Assembly (NCBI GenBank): GCA_963693635.1
Contig: CAVOBC010000018.1
Location: 1 to 25,693 of the forward strand
Length of the DNA stretch: 25,693 nucleotides
Reading direction: 5' to 3'
DNA from: CAVOBC01 sp963693635
GTDB taxonomy: Bacteria > Pseudomonadota > Gammaproteobacteria > Pseudomonadales > Azotimanducaceae
Shown here: positions 16,164-23,961 of the stretch, piece after piece
Numbering within the stretch: the first letter of the stretch is position 1
Layout of the letters: every line of letters starts with the position of its first letter
The notes under the pieces: model-generated
The model's database searches: none
What the model was told of the DNA's origin: nothing
The model's input: only the letters and a program-made list of their open reading frames with translations
Program-made: the position numbers and the translations under genes

Positions 16164-17819
16164 ATGGCGAGCACTAAGAAAGCGGATGTGGATGCGGTTG
16201 TCATTGGCGCAGGATTCGCCGGCCTTGGCATGTTGTATCGACTGCGCGAGCAGTTGGGCCTCTCAGTCCAGGTGTTTGAAACAGGTGACGACGTGGGCGG
16301 CACGTGGTACTGGAATCGATACCCGGGCGCGCGCTGCGACTCAGAGAGCTACATCTACTGCTTCTCATTTTCTGACGAGTTGCTGCAGGACTGGAACTGG
16401 AGCGGCAAGTACCCCGAGCAGCCGGAGATTCTGAGTTATCTCCAGCACGTGGCTGATCGATTTGATCTGCGCCGCAACATCCAGTTTGAGACCCGCGTCA
16501 CGGCGGCCCACTACCTTGAAGACGACAACCTCTGGCGTGTCGAAACCAATCTCGGTGAAGTTGTCCACGCGCGTTTCCTGATTTCCGGCATCGGCTGCAT
16601 CTCGACCGGCAATGTTCCCGACATCCCGGGCCGGGACAGCTTCAAGGGCGACTCTTTTCATACGGGCGCCTGGCCGCACGACGGCGTGGATTTTGCTGGA
16701 AAACGCGTTGCAGTCATAGGTACCGGGTCGTCTGGCGTGCAGTCCATTCCGGTGATCGCTGAACAGGCCGGGCATCTAACGGTATTCCAGCGCACCGCCC
16801 AGTACACCATTCCCGCCCGCCATGGGACGGTTGACCGACGGTTTCTGGATGAGGAAGTGAAGCCCAATTACACCGAGTTGCTGGAGAAGGCGCGCCGATC
16901 CGCTGGTGGCATTCCGGTCGACTTCAGCGAGCGACTAGCTCTTGAGGTGAGCGACGAGGAGCGCAACGCCATCTATGAGGCAGGCTGGCGTGAGGGCGGG
17001 CACCGCTTCATCTTCGGCTCGTTCCGCGACATCATGGCGAACCTCGATGCCAACCACACGGCCTCGGAATTCATCCGCAACAAGATCAGGGAAACGGTCA
17101 AAGACCCGGACCTGGTTGCGAAATTGGTGCCAACCGATCACCCGCTCGGATCCAAACGCGCGCTTATCGACACGAATTACTTTGAGACCTATAACCGCGA
17201 CAACGTCGCGCTCGTCGATCTGAAGACTGATCCGATCGAGTGCATCACAGAGACGGGTATCAGAACGGCGAGCGGTGAGTTTGATGTTGATATCATTGTG
17301 TTCGCGACTGGCTTTGACGCGATGACCGGCAGTTTTTTCAAGATGGACATTCAGGGGCGCGACGGTGCGCGGCTGAAGGACGACTGGTCCGAGGGACCAA
17401 AGTCGTATCTTGGCCTGCAGGTACACAAGTACCCCAACCTTTTCATGATCACCGGCCCGGGCAGCCCGTCTGTGCTGAGCAACATGCCGGTTTCAATCGA
17501 GCAACATATCGAGTGGATTGGCGATCTGATTGCGCACATGCGCGATGAGGAGCTTGACGTTGTGGAGGCGCAGGCGGGCGCCCAGGCGGAGTGGGTGACG
17601 CATGTGAACGACGTTGCGTCACAGACGCTCTACATGCACGCAAACAGTTGGTATCTGGGTGCGAACATTCCGGGCAAGCCGCGTGTCTTCATGCCGTACG
17701 CAGGCGGCGTCGGTGCGTACCGGGCGCACTGTGAGGCGATCGTTGACGATGGCTATCGGGGCTTCACGCTAGGCCGGGCTGCTGCGCAAGTCGCGTCCGA
17801 GCATGCGGCCGGTGGATGA
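16164..17819 (+). CDS. Baeyer-Villiger monooxygenase (flavoprotein, type I)
   Basis: 551-residue FAD/NADPH enzyme with the complete type I fingerprint FxGxxxHxxxWP at residues 160-171 (F160, G162, H166, W170, P171). The FAD Rossmann motif is GAGFAG (15-20), GGTWYWNRYPGARCD follows at 45-59, the NADPH Rossmann motif is GTGSSG (186-191), and the PLGSKR...DTNYFETYNRDNV segment carries the active-site arginine. It inserts oxygen next to a ketone, giving an ester or lactone. AAGGAG lies six bases before the ATG. The alcohol dehydrogenase gene follows 112 bp downstream on the same strand and an esterase lies 3.4 kb on; together these fit an alcohol-ketone-ester route. Confidence 0.95.
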   Translation: MASTKKADVDAVVIGAGFAGLGMLYRLREQLGLSVQVFETGDDVGGTWYWNRYPGARCDSESYIYCFSFSDELLQDWNWSGKYPEQPEILSYLQHVADRFDLRRNIQFETRVTAAHYLEDDNLWRVETNLGEVVHARFLISGIGCISTGNVPDIPGRDSFKGDSFHTGAWPHDGVDFAGKRVAVIGTGSSGVQSIPVIAEQAGHLTVFQRTAQYTIPARHGTVDRRFLDEEVKPNYTELLEKARRSAGGIPVDFSERLALEVSDEERNAIYEAGWREGGHRFIFGSFRDIMANLDANHTASEFIRNKIRETVKDPDLVAKLVPTDHPLGSKRALIDTNYFETYNRDNVALVDLKTDPIECITETGIRTASGEFDVDIIVFATGFDAMTGSFFKMDIQGRDGARLKDDWSEGPKSYLGLQVHKYPNLFMITGPGSPSVLSNMPVSIEQHIEWIGDLIAHMRDEELDVVEAQAGAQAEWVTHVNDVASQTLYMHANSWYLGANIPGKPRVFMPYAGGVGAYRAHCEAIVDDGYRGFTLGRAAAQVASEHAAGG

Positions 17820-17867
17820 CAAATCGGAAGTCCTGGCGCAGACGCGACCGGCAAGTGCCACAAGTAT

Positions 17868-17916
17868 CGTAAATAGCGATAAATGACGATAAATAGCGAT
17901 AGATAACTATAAATAA
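17868..17916. repeat. AT-rich 10-bp tandem repeats
   Basis: About five units with a period of 9-10 bp: cgtaaatag, cgataaatga, cgataaatag, cgatagataa, ctataaataa. They are strikingly AT-rich against the GC-rich surroundings and end 15 bases before the start of the alcohol dehydrogenase gene. The period equals one DNA helical turn, so an effect on the promoter or on unstructured mRNA at the ribosome site is possible. Confidence 0.7.
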
Positions 17917-17931
17917 CGAAGGGAACGAGCG

Positions 17932-19002
17932 ATGACGACGAAAACCCGCGCGGCGGTCAAGGTTGAGCATGGTCAGCCGCTTGCAGTAGAGGAGATCATC
18001 CTCCCTGATCCGCAGGAATCTGAAGTCGTGGTCGAGCTCTTTGCATCAGGAATCTGCCACTCGCAGCTGCACCAGTTGCACAACCCTGCGTCCCGCACGC
18101 CGGGGTTGCTCGGCCACGAGGCGACCGGTGTTGTCACGAAGGTCGGCAGCCAGGTCACGCACCTCAAGGAAGGTGACCACTGCATGGTGACCTGGGTGCC
18201 CCGGGACATCGTCGTGGACAGCCCAGCCCTCGCCCCCACGCGTTTCGAGTTCCGCGGCGAGACCCATGAAGCAGGCATCTATACCTGGGCAGAGCATGTC
18301 CTTGCCCATGAGCAGTTGGTGCTGCCCCTGCCGCAAGAGGTGACCACCACCTCGACCGCGATCGTCGGCTGTGCCACGGTGACCGGGGTTGGCGCGGTCG
18401 TTGGCACGGCTGACGTCAAGCGCGGCCAATCGGTTGCCGTTATCGGTGTCGGGGGCGTTGGCATCAACATAATTGCAGGCGCGCGGATTGTGGGAGCCGA
18501 CCCGATCATTGCCGTTGATCTGGTGGACGACAAGCTGGGTTTTGCGAGGGAGTTCGGTGCCACGCACACGATCAATGCGAACGACACCGACGCGGTGGAG
18601 GCGATTCGTGAGATTACGGGCGGCGGTGCGGACTTTGCCTTTGACGCCATCGGCGGGCCGGTGACGACGCCCCAGATACTGGCGGCGGTGCGGCCTGGCA
18701 GGTTGGGCGCGGTCAAGGGCGGTGTTGCGGTCGTGGTCGGCATTCCGCAGGGCCCAGTCACGTTGCCGCCGGGGGCATTTCCGATGGGCGAGAAAGCGCT
18801 GGTGGGATCGCTGGGTGGCTCGAGTCATCCTGCCGTCGACTATCCGCAATACATCGACTGGTTCCAGAAGGGCGAACTGCCCCTCGACAAGATGGTGACC
18901 ACGGTCTATTCAAGTCTCGATGACATCAACGAGGGTGTGCGGGCTCTCGAGGCAGGTGAGATCAAGGGCCGGTCGATCATGGTGTACAAGTCGCCGGGGT
19001 AG
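17932..19002 (+). CDS. Zinc-type alcohol dehydrogenase (MDR family)
   Basis: 356-residue medium-chain dehydrogenase. Catalytic-zinc ligands are C42 (GICHS), H62-E63 (GHEATG) and C147 (VGCATVTG); the NAD motif GVGGVG is at 172-177 and D196 favours NAD over NADP. The four-cysteine structural-zinc lobe expected near residues 90-115 is absent: that stretch (WVPRDIVVDSP and on) has no cysteine. The overall layout resembles class III/NDMA-dependent-type alcohol dehydrogenases. It would oxidise an alcohol to aldehyde or ketone; the Baeyer-Villiger gene just upstream could take the ketone. AAGGGA stands before the ATG. The gene ends in TAG. Confidence 0.92.
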   Translation: MTTKTRAAVKVEHGQPLAVEEIILPDPQESEVVVELFASGICHSQLHQLHNPASRTPGLLGHEATGVVTKVGSQVTHLKEGDHCMVTWVPRDIVVDSPALAPTRFEFRGETHEAGIYTWAEHVLAHEQLVLPLPQEVTTTSTAIVGCATVTGVGAVVGTADVKRGQSVAVIGVGGVGINIIAGARIVGADPIIAVDLVDDKLGFAREFGATHTINANDTDAVEAIREITGGGADFAFDAIGGPVTTPQILAAVRPGRLGAVKGGVAVVVGIPQGPVTLPPGAFPMGEKALVGSLGGSSHPAVDYPQYIDWFQKGELPLDKMVTTVYSSLDDINEGVRALEAGEIKGRSIMVYKSPG

Positions 19003-19168
19003 CCGCCCACGCCGCATCCGTGCACTCAACGTGCACTCAACAAGAAGACCGGGCCTGTCCTCAGGGATCGGCATGGCATCGTTCCTCGGTATCGAAGGCG
19101 CAGAGTCCCTCGCAGCCCTGTTAGCGCATTGACAGGACAAACGTTCATCAACTCAAGAGGTATGAATC

Positions 19169-19573
19169 TTGACAGTAGATGCTGAGAAACAGGGAATCGC
19201 CGTTGCGGAGGCGTTCATTGACGCGTTCAATGCCCAGGACCATGAACGGCTGGCGCAGACGCTCAACTATCCCCACGTTCGTCTGGCAGGTGGTCGCTTC
19301 ACGACCATCGACAACGCGGATGACTTCGCTACCGGTAGTCGGCGGGGCGAGTGCCGCCTTGCCGAGGAGGGCTGGCATCATACCGTGACCACGGCGATGG
19401 AGGTTGTCCACAGCGACGATCAGAAAGTGCACCTGTCGATGCGTAATGACCGCTGCCGTGAAGACGGTTCCGTGTATCTCGGTTTCGACACGCTCTGGAT
19501 CGCAACGCGCATGGATGGCCACTGGGGCATCCAGTTCCGTTCCAGCTATCTTGAGCACGAGCGAAAGCGATAG
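19169..19573 (+). CDS. NTF2/SnoaL-like fold protein
   Basis: 134-residue protein with the cone-shaped NTF2-like pattern: AEAFIDAFNAQDHERLAQTLNYPHVRLAGG (helix-helix-strand, here in parts), central EVVHSDDQKVHLSM and the closing strands FDTLWIATRMDGHWGIQFRSS. Related proteins act as isomerases, dehydratases, or have no catalytic role. The start is TTG at 19169, chosen because AAGAGG lies eight bases before it; the ATG at 19162 is in another frame and stops after seven codons. A 166-bp gap separates it from the alcohol dehydrogenase. The MITE-like element begins eight bases after its stop. Confidence 0.75.
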   Translation: MTVDAEKQGIAVAEAFIDAFNAQDHERLAQTLNYPHVRLAGGRFTTIDNADDFATGSRRGECRLAEEGWHHTVTTAMEVVHSDDQKVHLSMRNDRCREDGSVYLGFDTLWIATRMDGHWGIQFRSSYLEHERKR

Positions 19574-19586
19574 CTCTAACAGGGTG

Positions 19587-19616
19587 CTGAAAAAGTGCTT
19601 CCCTGCACTTTTTCAG
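19587..19616. terminator. Strong hairpin, likely terminator of the NTF2-like gene
   Basis: CTGAAAAAGTGC and GCACTTTTTCAG form a 12-bp perfect stem with a 6-nt loop, 14 bases after the stop of the NTF2-like gene. It is part of the MITE-like element, so the insertion may have supplied it. There is no T-run beyond the stem, which makes efficient intrinsic termination uncertain. Confidence 0.4.
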
Positions 19617-19683
19617 AGTCGCGGGCCCCAGCCCGCTCGCGACAAATCAACGACATACGTCGTAGATTTGCGGCCGATGTATT

Positions 19684-19737
19684 CATGGCTCGCGAAGCGA
19701 ACGTGAAACCCATGGCTCGCGAAGCGAACGTGAAACC
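19684..19737. repeat. 27-bp tandem duplication inside the MITE-like element
   Basis: Two identical 27-bp units, 19684-19710 and 19711-19737, starting CATGGCTCGCGAAGCGAACG. Each contains a mini inverted repeat TCGC-GAA-GCGA. Exact identity suggests recent duplication. Confidence 0.8.
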
Positions 19738-19811
19738 CATGTATCGGTCTAGAAGCTGCTTTTCAGCAGCCTCTAACGTACGTCCTGGAATGACATGAGG
19801 ACGAGACTTCA

Positions 19812-21002
19812 ATGACATCGTTCAGCGAGTCACATCACGAAGCACGGGTCGTCCTCGCATCGCCGGGGGGCAACGTGTTCGGCGAGGTGGGCCCCTATCA
19901 CCTGAATGCGCCCTGGTTTCAGGAGATCACGGATCTTGTGGACCAGGTGTAGGTTGACCTTGGCATGCATATTCGCTTTGTGCGGCTGCTTGATGTCGAT
20001 GACACGCGCATGCCGGAGCTTCGGGTCACGTATCTGGCGGAGACCGATGACGCCGTACCGGCGGGTCGCCTTGCGCCCTCGCGGATTGAGCTAGACGCCC
20101 AGGCGCTGAGGCTGCCTTACGCCGAATTGGGCGGGCCGGTCGCCGAACTCGCATGGGCAGAGGCAGCGCTCACCGAGCGGGGGTATGGCCCGCTGGTTGC
20201 GAATGAGCAGATCAGAACCTGGAATCTATCCAGCATCTGGAGGCTTGAGGCCGACGGGGAGACCTTCTGGCTGAAGTCAGTGCCGCCCTTCTTCGCGCAT
20301 GAACCTCGCGTGCTCGCGCTCTTTGCCAACGAGCGCGTGCCGCGGTTGCTGGCGAGCGAAGGCAATCGAATGCTGCTGCAGAATATCCTCGGGGAGGATT
20401 GCTATCGGGCGGATCGCGAGCAAATGCTGCATATGGTGGATCTGCAGTGGCGGTGGCACGACCGCGTGGATGCGTTGCTGTCGATCGGGTTGCCGGACAT
20501 CCGCGGTCCCGTCTTGTCGCGTGACATCGCGCGGGTCGCCAGTCTTTACCTCTCGCAGTTTGACGCGGACAAGCAAACGACGATTGCGAGCTTTCTCGAC
20601 GCCTTGCCCGATCGTTTGGCCCGACTCGACGACTGCGGATTGCCAGCAACGCTGGTCCACGGCGATTTTCACCCCGGCAACTGGCGTGGCATGGGCCTTG
20701 ATCTGACGATGCTGGACTGGGGCGACTGTGTCATTGAGCACCCGCTGCTTGATCTTCGGAGTCTGCTTGACGGTGCTGGTGAGCACAGGGCCGCTGTGCT
20801 TACGCACTGGACTTCAGCCTGGCAAGAGCGGCTGCCAGACGCTGAGGTTGCGACGGCGGTGGAGTTGATCCGGCCGATAGCCTACGCTCGCGGGGCTGTG
20901 GTGTTTCAGGATTTCCTGGACCAGACCGAGCCGAGTGAGCAGATCTATCACGACAGTGACTCGTTGTACTTCCTGAACAAAGTTGCATCGATGCTTCGCT
21001 GA
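19812..21002 (+). pseudogene. Aminoglycoside phosphotransferase-like kinase, split by an amber stop
   Basis: One continuous frame from ATG 19812 to TGA 21002, interrupted only by TAG at 19950-19952 (codon 47). The part before it (ARVVLASPGGNVFGEVGPY...WFQEITDLV) and after it (IRFVRLLDVDD..) reads as one N-terminal domain of the kind found in larger APH proteins. Numbered from the next ATG (19965, a 345-residue frame), the kinase parts are K104 (FWLKSVP), the catalytic H232-G-D234...N239 of the Brenner motif, and D251 in MLDWGD for magnesium. The kinase domain is intact, so a shortened protein from 19965 might still work. Substrate unknown; drug resistance is not implied. It is adjacent to the MITE-like insertion. 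Confidence 0.7.
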
Positions 21003-21041
21003 TCTGTCGTCAACATTCGAGTTGAGTCCGCGCAGGTTCGC

Positions 21042-21055
21042 GGTCGAATTCGACC
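21042..21055. promoter_or_regulatory. 14-bp perfect palindrome upstream of the esterase
   Basis: GGTCGAATTCGACC is a perfect palindrome in the 189-bp gap before the esterase gene, placed where an operator for a dimeric regulator could lie. No regulator gene is in the window. Confidence 0.4.
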
Positions 21056-21137
21056 CACCGCAGCGTATATGATCCGTGGCTTTGTCCCGGCCGAAGTTGC
21101 GGACTTGCCGCAATCGACAACCTGCGCTCTTTCCATC

Positions 21138-21179
21138 AAAACGCCTGCAACAAGACGCCCGATATAAAACGCCCGCAAC
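21138..21179. repeat. Direct repeat pair upstream of the esterase
   Basis: AAAACGCCTGCAAC (21138-21151) and AAAACGCCCGCAAC (21166-21179) are 14-bp copies differing at one base and 28 bp apart. TATAAA at 21163-21168 overlaps the second copy and could be a -10 box, with no convincing -35. The copies could be paired regulator sites. Confidence 0.4.
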
Positions 21180-21191
21180 TTTGGAGAAGTA

Positions 21192-22223
21192 ATGCCCGAT
21201 ACACCCCCGACCCGCGATCCCCAGACGCCCGGCTACGTCATGGCCACCATGCTGCCTGATGGCGACGTCCCGCCCGTTGGTGTGGATGGCAACTTCGTTG
21301 TTGGCCCGACGCACGCCAGCGCGCCGGAGGTTATCGTCACGGAGGGTGTGCCCACCGGCGTTCTGCACGAGCTTGTCATGAAGTCCGAGGACAGCAGGAT
21401 CTACCCCGGGATCGCCCGGGATGCAGGCACGTTGGGCCGGCCAGATCCGGACAACCCGGCGCGATTGATGGTCACCACGAGCCGCCCAAAACCCTATACA
21501 CGGCGGGTGACGGTGTACGTGCCCGAGCAATATGTGTCGGGTACGGTGGTGCCGTTTATCGTCGGTGCCGATGGTCCGGACCTCACGCTTTTCAGGGCGC
21601 TCGAGAACCTTATCAACGAAGGTCGAGTGCCGGTCATGATCGGCATTTCTATCAGCAATGGTGGCGGTGACGCCCAGGGCAGCCAGCGCGGTCGGGAATA
21701 CGACACCATGTCCGGGGTGTACGCCCAGTTCGTCGAAACAGAGGTGCTGCCCCGGGTGGAGGCGGAGTGTAATGTTAGACTGACCCGAGACCCCGATGGC
21801 CGGGCTGCGACCGGCTGCAGTTCCGGCGCCGCTTGCGCGATGATCATGGCCTGGTACCGGCCGGATCTGTATGGCCGGGTTCTGTCCTTCTCTGGCACCT
21901 ACGTCAATCAGCAATGGCCATACAACCCCGAGACGCCGCTCGGTGCCTGGGAGTTTCACAAGTCGATTATTCCGAACAGCGAGCCCAGGCCGCTACGCAT
22001 CTGGATGGCGGTTGCTGACCGGGATTTATGCCCTGACCTGATGCCCGACGACGCCCATGACTGGGTGCTCGCCAACGAGCGCATGGCGCACGTGCTCGCA
22101 GACAAGGGCTACAGGTATCAGTTTAGTTTTGTGCGCAATGCGGGACATTGTGATCCTGCGATGCGCTCGCAACTGATGCCTCAGGCGCTTGAGTGGCTAT
22201 GGCGAGGGTACGCCGCTACCTGA
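21192..22223 (+). CDS. Esterase (alpha/beta hydrolase, Esterase D/enterochelin-esterase type)
   Basis: 343-residue hydrolase. The nucleophile elbow is G208-C-S210-S-G212, the likely acid is in VADRD (D276 or D278), and the catalytic His is H319 in NAGHCD. The middle part (RRVTVYVPEQY.., VPVMIGISISNGGG, QFVETEVLPRVEAE) matches the enterochelin-esterase/IroE-like family, which cleaves esters of cyclic or acylated small molecules. There is no signal peptide, so it probably acts in the cytoplasm. GGAGAAGTA stands just before the ATG. Hydrolysis of the ester made by the Baeyer-Villiger enzyme is a plausible role. It converges on the Rieske gene, 62 bp apart. Confidence 0.88.
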   Translation: MPDTPPTRDPQTPGYVMATMLPDGDVPPVGVDGNFVVGPTHASAPEVIVTEGVPTGVLHELVMKSEDSRIYPGIARDAGTLGRPDPDNPARLMVTTSRPKPYTRRVTVYVPEQYVSGTVVPFIVGADGPDLTLFRALENLINEGRVPVMIGISISNGGGDAQGSQRGREYDTMSGVYAQFVETEVLPRVEAECNVRLTRDPDGRAATGCSSGAACAMIMAWYRPDLYGRVLSFSGTYVNQQWPYNPETPLGAWEFHKSIIPNSEPRPLRIWMAVADRDLCPDLMPDDAHDWVLANERMAHVLADKGYRYQFSFVRNAGHCDPAMRSQLMPQALEWLWRGYAAT

Positions 22224-22285
22224 TGTGCGCCGGTGCATTGGACCCGGCCGTGGGAGTCGCCGTGAACGCCCGTCTGCGAGACGGT

Positions 22286-23641
22286 TCAGTCGGCAGCCGC
22301 AATCCCGGCGTCGGACCGAACACCCCACTTGTCCGCGAAATGCGCTTTGGCGAGCGCTTCGAGCGTTGGTCCGGGGGGTACGACCGTTGCGCCGGAGCGA
22401 ATCGCGTAGGCATCGGGTGAGTCAACGCCAAGCGGTCGTTCACCCGCAGCGACCACTTTGGCCGCGTTCAGCATCATTCGGCGAAAACGCACCACGGCGA
22501 GGTCGGTCTGACCCAGCAGTTCGTGCGTTCGATCAGCGATCACGCCCTGGCTGTCTGCAATCGCCTGGTCCTGTTCGGAGATGCCATCGATGCCGGTGAA
22601 ACTCGCTTCTTGCTGCCATTGCCGATCGATGAGGTAGTCGTTTTCGCGCTTGCGCACCGGCATGTATTCATCGTCGACTTCGGCAAAGATGGCCGCGCCG
22701 GCTCCGAAGCTCGAACGTTCAGCCTCGGTTAGTGGTCGGTCAGGGTTCCATGCGTAGCAATAGATCCAGCAGGACGTGTCATCCACCGGTACCCAGGTGT
22801 TGGCGAAGATGGTTTGCCCCGGCAGTGAGCCTGGTGCCAGGGAATGGTTAGGCATCAGGAACTGGGTGAAGCGCCAATACAGATCGTCGTCGTCGGTCTT
22901 GCGCGCGGCGCCGATCATGAACCCGCCGTCATGCTCGACGATGGAAAATTGTGGTGTGGGGTCTGCTGCCATCCAGCGAAAGGAGGCCGGGCCCGACGGT
23001 TCATTCTCGCCGGGGGTGGGCACCGTCGCGCCGCGCACGCCGTACAGCAGTGAGGCCGGTTCGCCGTCGTGGATGCCGGCGTGCAGGAACGAGAAATGCG
23101 CCGTGTCGATGCCGCCTTCGGCCGCCTGTGCATAGTTGCACTGCTGGAACTTCTTCGACACAAACCGGTGTTCGGGTGGCATTGTTGCGAATTCGAATTG
23201 CGGCAATCCGGGTGCTGCGCCATCGCCCAAGTAGGCCCAGATCATGTCGCCCCATTCGCGCACCTCAAGTGCGCGAATGCTAGCTTTGGGTCGCAGTTGC
23301 TCGGCCACTTGCGCGTCAACAATGGGGATGTCGGTGCACTCGCCCTGCGTGTTGAATTTCCAGCCGTGGTAAGCGCAGCGTAAGCCGCAGTCGGCATTGC
23401 GGCCGAAGAAGAGGTTGGCACCCCGGTGTGGGCAGCGGGGCTCGACAATACCGACGGTGCCTTCGGTGTCCCGAAACGCGATGAAGTCCTCACCGAGCAG
23501 TCGCATACGTTTGGGTGGGCAGTCTGGCGCCGGTAGTTCGCGTGACAGCAGCGCTGGCATCCAGTACTGGCGGAAGGTCTTGCCCATGGGCGTTGCGGGG
23601 CCCGTCCGGGTCAGCGTCACATTCTCTTGCTCGGTCAACAT
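22286..23641 (-). CDS. Rieske non-haem iron oxygenase, phthalate dioxygenase-like
   Basis: 451-residue oxygenase component. The Rieske [2Fe-2S] ligands are C70 and H72 (CPHRGA) with C89 and H92 (CAYHGW). The mononuclear iron site carries H182 and H187 in IDTAHFSFLH with D179 in the bridging segment. The C-terminal ENDYLIDRQWQ...DRTHELLGQTDLAVV region is like phthalate 4,5-dioxygenase and related O-demethylases. It hydroxylates or demethylates an aromatic or alicyclic substrate and needs a separate reductase, which I do not find in the window. The ATG at 23641 lacks a strong ribosome site. Divergent from the GST gene across 320 bp. Confidence 0.93.
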   Translation of the reverse strand: MLTEQENVTLTRTGPATPMGKTFRQYWMPALLSRELPAPDCPPKRMRLLGEDFIAFRDTEGTVGIVEPRCPHRGANLFFGRNADCGLRCAYHGWKFNTQGECTDIPIVDAQVAEQLRPKASIRALEVREWGDMIWAYLGDGAAPGLPQFEFATMPPEHRFVSKKFQQCNYAQAAEGGIDTAHFSFLHAGIHDGEPASLLYGVRGATVPTPGENEPSGPASFRWMAADPTPQFSIVEHDGGFMIGAARKTDDDDLYWRFTQFLMPNHSLAPGSLPGQTIFANTWVPVDDTSCWIYCYAWNPDRPLTEAERSSFGAGAAIFAEVDDEYMPVRKRENDYLIDRQWQQEASFTGIDGISEQDQAIADSQGVIADRTHELLGQTDLAVVRFRRMMLNAAKVVAAGERPLGVDSPDAYAIRSGATVVPPGPTLEALAKAHFADKWGVRSDAGIAAAD

Positions 23642-23961
23642 GGGTGCGGCTCGCCTAGCGAAAGGTGATTCGATAGTACACCCCGGTCCGGGATACGGCG
23701 AACTGCGCGTTCACACTGAGTTTTAATGACGCAATGCTGATTCGGCGTACATATCCGCGGAAGGAGAATCTGAATCCATTTAGCAGAATGCTACCCTTGT
23801 GACTCTTGTCACTTTTGCGACGAGGTTTCTGACGGGAAAGGTTGAGGACCGGGTTATCAATGGCTGCCCTCGTCGAATGCCGGACCGATGGATAATCGAT
23901 CCCATTAGAATACAGATTTAAGAACGACCCAGACCAAGAACGAAAAGAAGAGGGAAGAACG
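23642..23961. other. Divergent intergenic region, Rieske/GST
   Basis: 320 bp with no gene. It must hold promoters for both neighbours. Apart from the CRP-like site at 23798-23813, I note a TAGAAT at 23906-23911 that could serve as a -10 box for the GST gene, without a good -35. Confidence 0.4.
23798..23813. promoter_or_regulatory. CRP/FNR-family-like site
   Basis: TGTGA-N6-TCACT matches the CRP half-site consensus TGTGA-N6-TCACA at nine of ten positions and contains the perfect inverted repeat GTGAC-N4-GTCAC. It sits roughly midway between the divergent Rieske oxygenase and GST genes, so it could act on either. The CRP link is inference from the consensus. Confidence 0.5.

Larger units (their letters stand above)
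19581..19770. mobile_element. MITE-like 190-bp non-coding element
   Basis: The segment is flanked on both sides by the 7-bp direct repeat CTCTAAC (19574-19580 and 19771-19777), as a target-site duplication would be. Its ends are imperfect inverted repeats sharing TGCTGAAAA, of a kind common at insertion-sequence ends. Inside are three hairpins: 19587-19616 (12-bp perfect stem, 6-nt loop), 19621-19636 (GCGGGC-CCCA-GCCCGC) and 19644-19669 (AAATC and ACGAC arms around ATAC), then a 27-bp unit repeated twice. No transposase is encoded, so it would need one in trans. Confidence 0.65.

Noticed and set aside
18046..18849. 267-residue minus-strand frame opposite the alcohol dehydrogenase
   Set aside because: Antisense shadow with no motif; the plus strand carries the full zinc and NAD motifs.
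19018..19132. Small protein in the gap after the alcohol dehydrogenase
   Set aside because: The frame overlaps the dehydrogenase end, is Arg-rich, has no ribosome site and no recognisable feature.
19950..19952. TAG recoded as an amino acid (amber suppression or pyrrolysine)
   Set aside because: TAG ends several clearly intact genes here (711, 2962, 4560, 15892, 19002, 19573), so it is an ordinary stop in this genome.
19812..21002. Aminoglycoside resistance gene
   Set aside because: Only the general APH kinase fold is visible; this superfamily includes many metabolite kinases, the N-terminal domain is not of a resistance enzyme, and the context is catabolic.
20814..21959. 381-residue minus-strand frame across the kinase and esterase genes
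   Set aside because: It spans two motif-bearing genes and the gap between them, has no recognisable domain, and has antisense-type composition.
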